Positions 4,558 to 6,201 of a stretch of 6,201 nucleotides of DNA are shown here, in pieces. Positions within the stretch are counted from its first letter, which is position 1. Each line of letters opens with the position of its first letter. A model generated the notes under the pieces. The model was given only the letters and a program-made list of their open reading frames with translations, was not told the DNA's origin and did not search any database. The stretch is from an uncultured Ignavibacteriota bacterium (lineage in GTDB: Bacteria; Bacteroidota; Ignavibacteria; Tepidaquicellales; Tepidaquicellaceae). The stretch covers positions 1 to 6,201 of the forward strand of contig CALKAJ010000016.1 in assembly GCA_937983305.1 (NCBI GenBank), given 5' to 3'. A program made the translations under genes and the position numbers.

Positions 4558-5748
4558 ATGGAACAAACAAATTTTTCTAAAATTGACTTGGGTTCTTTGG
4601 TAAAAGAGCTTGAGAGTCAAAAGCTAAGGAAGAAGGACTTAATTGTTCCTTCTACCTCACTCAAAATGATAGAAGGGAAACTTGCTTTGACTGATTCAAA
4701 ACCAGACAAAGAATTATTCAACCTTTTATCAAATTCGGGAATCACAATATCGAATGATTCGCAAACCGACTATTTCGATATTACAGATTCTTGCCACGCT
4801 CAAATATCAGACAAACTTGGTATTCCTGGCAGATATTATGAAAGACTTCGTAAAGAAGCAGTTGATATGCTCGACTATAATGTTACTGAGTGGCTAAACC
4901 GAAAACCTGCTAACTACTTCCTAAGAAGCTTTGTAGATAACAACGGAGGTAGTGGTATAGCAAGAGCTTTCTTATCTGACAGATTCAAAGTAATTGACCA
5001 TTTAGACATATTAATAACAGCTCTTGAAGCTATAAGACAATCCGACCAGAAAGTAATTATTGATAGTGCAGATTTGACAGAACAAAGAATGTATGTTAGG
5101 TTTATAGCACCGGAGATAGTTAAGTCAGCACCGGAACTACTCAGAAATTATAAAGTTCCTTACGGTTCAAACAACGATAGTGGTTTTGGGGTTTGTTCAG
5201 GTTTTATCCTCTCAAATTCTGAAACAGGGCACGCAACATTCACAATAGCACCACGATTAATGGTATTAGCTTGCCGAAATGGAATGATCCTCCAAAAGGA
5301 TAAAATTGCCGAAAGACATCTTGGAACTAAAATGGAAATCGGCAGTTTTGATTGGAGTGAAAACACGAGGCAGAAAGAACTTGAACTAATTCAATTCCAA
5401 GTAAAAGATGCCGTGAATGCTTATCTCTCAGAAAACTACCTTGGAAATGTTCTTGATGATATGTCATTGAAAGGATCAAAAGTATTGGAACATCCCGTAG
5501 ATGCTATTCAAAATATCAGTCTATCATTGAACTTTTCAGAAGAACGCAAGAATGAACTTTTGAACTACTTTATTCAAGGTGGTGATACAACAGGTTTCGG
5601 TGCAGTTCAAAGCATTACATATCTTGCTCAAAAAGTTCAACCTGATACCAGATATGAACTTGAGACTGCTTCGGTGAGTATTCTAAACAATATAGAAACC
5701 TATGACAGACCAGCAGTTAAGCATTATCAACAGCTAACAATGAATTAG
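4558..5748 (+). CDS. DUF932 domain phage/plasmid-like protein
   Basis: A 396-aa soluble protein matching the DUF932 (phage/plasmid-like) family, which is common beside replication and recombination genes of phages and plasmids and has no established activity. Visible marks are H79-A-Q-I-S-D-K-L-G-I-P-G-R-Y-Y near the start, then R135-A-F-L-S-D-R-F-K-V-I-D-H. The middle part contains S213-G-F-I-L-S-N-S-E-T-G and R232-L-M-V-L-A-C-R-N-G-M. The C-terminal G349-A-V-Q-S-I-T-Y-L-A-Q-K leads into Y366-E-L-E-T-A-S. AAGGAG (4543-4548) lies 9 bases before the ATG and overlaps the upstream stop. Its stop TAG is part of the AGGAG of the next gene. Together with the P-loop ATPase shortly downstream it suggests a DNA-metabolism segment (inference). 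The protein is complete, with no frameshift. Confidence 0.85.
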   Translation: MEQTNFSKIDLGSLVKELESQKLRKKDLIVPSTSLKMIEGKLALTDSKPDKELFNLLSNSGITISNDSQTDYFDITDSCHAQISDKLGIPGRYYERLRKEAVDMLDYNVTEWLNRKPANYFLRSFVDNNGGSGIARAFLSDRFKVIDHLDILITALEAIRQSDQKVIIDSADLTEQRMYVRFIAPEIVKSAPELLRNYKVPYGSNNDSGFGVCSGFILSNSETGHATFTIAPRLMVLACRNGMILQKDKIAERHLGTKMEIGSFDWSENTRQKELELIQFQVKDAVNAYLSENYLGNVLDDMSLKGSKVLEHPVDAIQNISLSLNFSEERKNELLNYFIQGGDTTGFGAVQSITYLAQKVQPDTRYELETASVSILNNIETYDRPAVKHYQQLTMN

Positions 5749-5757
5749 GAGATTGAG

Positions 5758-5901
5758 ATGAAACCTTTGAAATTAAAGAAATTCAATTACTTATCTCCAT
5801 TTGAGAAAAGAACACTCGACAAATTAGTCATAACAGGCTTATATATAGCAATAGCGTTGCTTTTAATTTCAGTTTTTTTAATAAAATCAGGAGTAAATTA
5901 A
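5758..5901 (+). CDS. 47-aa single-pass membrane protein
   Basis: A short gene giving 47 residues. A basic N-terminus (M1-K-P-L-K-L-K-K-F) and a linker (Y11-L-S-P-F-E-K-R-T-L-D-K) precede one hydrophobic helix, L23-V-I-T-G-L-Y-I-A-I-A-L-L-L-I-S-V-F-L-I42, and then a four-to-five-residue tail. The positive-inside rule puts the N-terminus in the cytoplasm. AGGAG (5747-5751) is 6 bases before the ATG, and the stop ends one base before the next ATG at 5903, so it is a real operon member and not a chance frame. The family is unknown; small membrane proteins of phage early operons sometimes act in superinfection exclusion or membrane disruption, which is only a possibility here. Confidence 0.7.
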   Translation: MKPLKLKKFNYLSPFEKRTLDKLVITGLYIAIALLLISVFLIKSGVN

Positions 5902-5902
5902 T

Positions 5903-6151
5903 ATGTTTAAAATAGTTAAATCAGACGAACCCTTAATCGTTGAAACAGTCAACATTCTTATTTACGGAGAACCTGGTTCAGGTAAAACCAGCTTAGTAAA
6001 TACGGCTGAAAGCCCTTTAACATTGGATTTTGACAAAGGCGTTCACAGAAGTGATTTCAGGAAGGATGTTCTTGTTATCGAGAGCTGGAAGCAGATAAAC
6101 GATAATATTGGAGAATTAATAAAGACATTCGGCAGTTACAATACTGTAATC
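5903..6151 (+). CDS. Phage P-loop ATPase (AAA_24/Sak4-like), N-terminal 83 residues, cut by the contig end
   Basis: The frame starts at the ATG at 5903, 9 bases after AGGAG (5889-5893), and encodes 83 genuine residues. V16-N-I-L-I-Y-G-E-P-G-S-G-K28-T-S is a strand plus Walker A motif. P38-L-T-L-D-F-D-K-G-V-H follows, then D54-V-L-V-I-E-S-W and a helix, ending at Y79-N-T-V-I. This order fits the phage nucleotide-binding AAA_24 group, which includes RecA-like Sak4 annealing proteins of phage recombination. The sequence stops just where the Walker B strand should finish. From 6152 on the frame continues only into sequencing adapter (RSEEHTSELQS...), which must not be counted as protein. The role of AAA_24 versus Sak4 cannot be decided from this fragment. 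Confidence 0.8.
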
Positions 6152-6201
6152 AGATCTGAAGAGCACACGTCTGAACTCCAGTCACGAATCACCATCTCGT
6201 A
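6152..6201 (+). other. Illumina TruSeq adapter with index (assembly artefact)
   Basis: Bases 6152-6185 match the 34-base TruSeq read-1 adapter (AGATCGGAAGAGC...CTCCAGTCAC) with one mismatch, T instead of G at 6157. Then come an 8-base index-like GAATCACC (6186-6193) and ATCTCGTA (6194-6201), the start of the constant sequence that follows the index. This is library DNA left on the contig end and not part of the organism. Confidence 0.97.

Noticed and set aside
5160..5366. 68-codon minus-strand frame inside the DUF932 gene
   Set aside because: It is antisense to a conserved-family gene and has no start signal.
6152..6201. Extension of the ATPase protein to the window end
   Set aside because: The bases are sequencing adapter and index; the encoded RSEEHTSELQS-type peptide is a contamination product.
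1..6201. CRISPR array, tRNA, rRNA, insertion sequence or attachment site
   Set aside because: I saw no regularly spaced repeats, tRNA-like cloverleaf, transposase or integrase, or long terminal repeats on reading both strands.

Overview
The window looks like the early/lysogeny-control region of a temperate phage, prophage or related mobile element, on a metagenomic-style contig. It is AT-rich and densely packed, with nearly every gene junction overlapping or only a few bases apart. A leftward operon and a rightward operon diverge from a roughly 180-bp control region around 2712-2893. Most starts have clear GGAG-type ribosome binding sites, which is unusual for classical Bacteroidota. The protein families still recall the wider Bacteroidota/Chlorobi/Ignavibacteria world. 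Host assignment is a low-confidence inference.

Leftward operon (minus strand, 2711 down to 1): a 132-aa CI-type helix-turn-helix repressor without a protease domain; a separate UmuD-like S24 peptidase with Cys-Gly cleavage site and Ser/Lys dyad; a second S24-fold protein whose nucleophile is replaced by Asp; a lipoprotein-anchored DNA/RNA non-specific endonuclease with all catalytic residues intact; and the first 127 codons of a NERD-domain protein whose nuclease residues look degraded. The repressor and its presumed damage-sensing protease are therefore two genes. The space where umuC would be expected holds a pseudo-peptidase and a surface nuclease.

Control region (2712-2893): helically phased A-tracts, two overlapping dyads, a 9-bp direct repeat and candidate promoters, arranged like a lysogeny switch. 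A further perfect 14-bp palindrome lies just upstream of the second rightward gene.

Rightward operon (plus strand, 2894 to the end): a ribbon-helix-helix-like protein, an excisionase/MerR-like HTH protein, four small proteins I cannot identify, a DUF932 phage/plasmid protein, a 47-aa single-pass membrane protein, and the start of a phage P-loop ATPase (AAA_24/Sak4-like).

The last 50 bases (6152-6201) are not biological. They match the Illumina TruSeq read-1 adapter with an 8-base index, joined in frame to the ATPase gene. The contig therefore really ends at about 6151, and the apparent C-terminal peptide of the last ORF (RSEEHTSELQS...) is an artefact.
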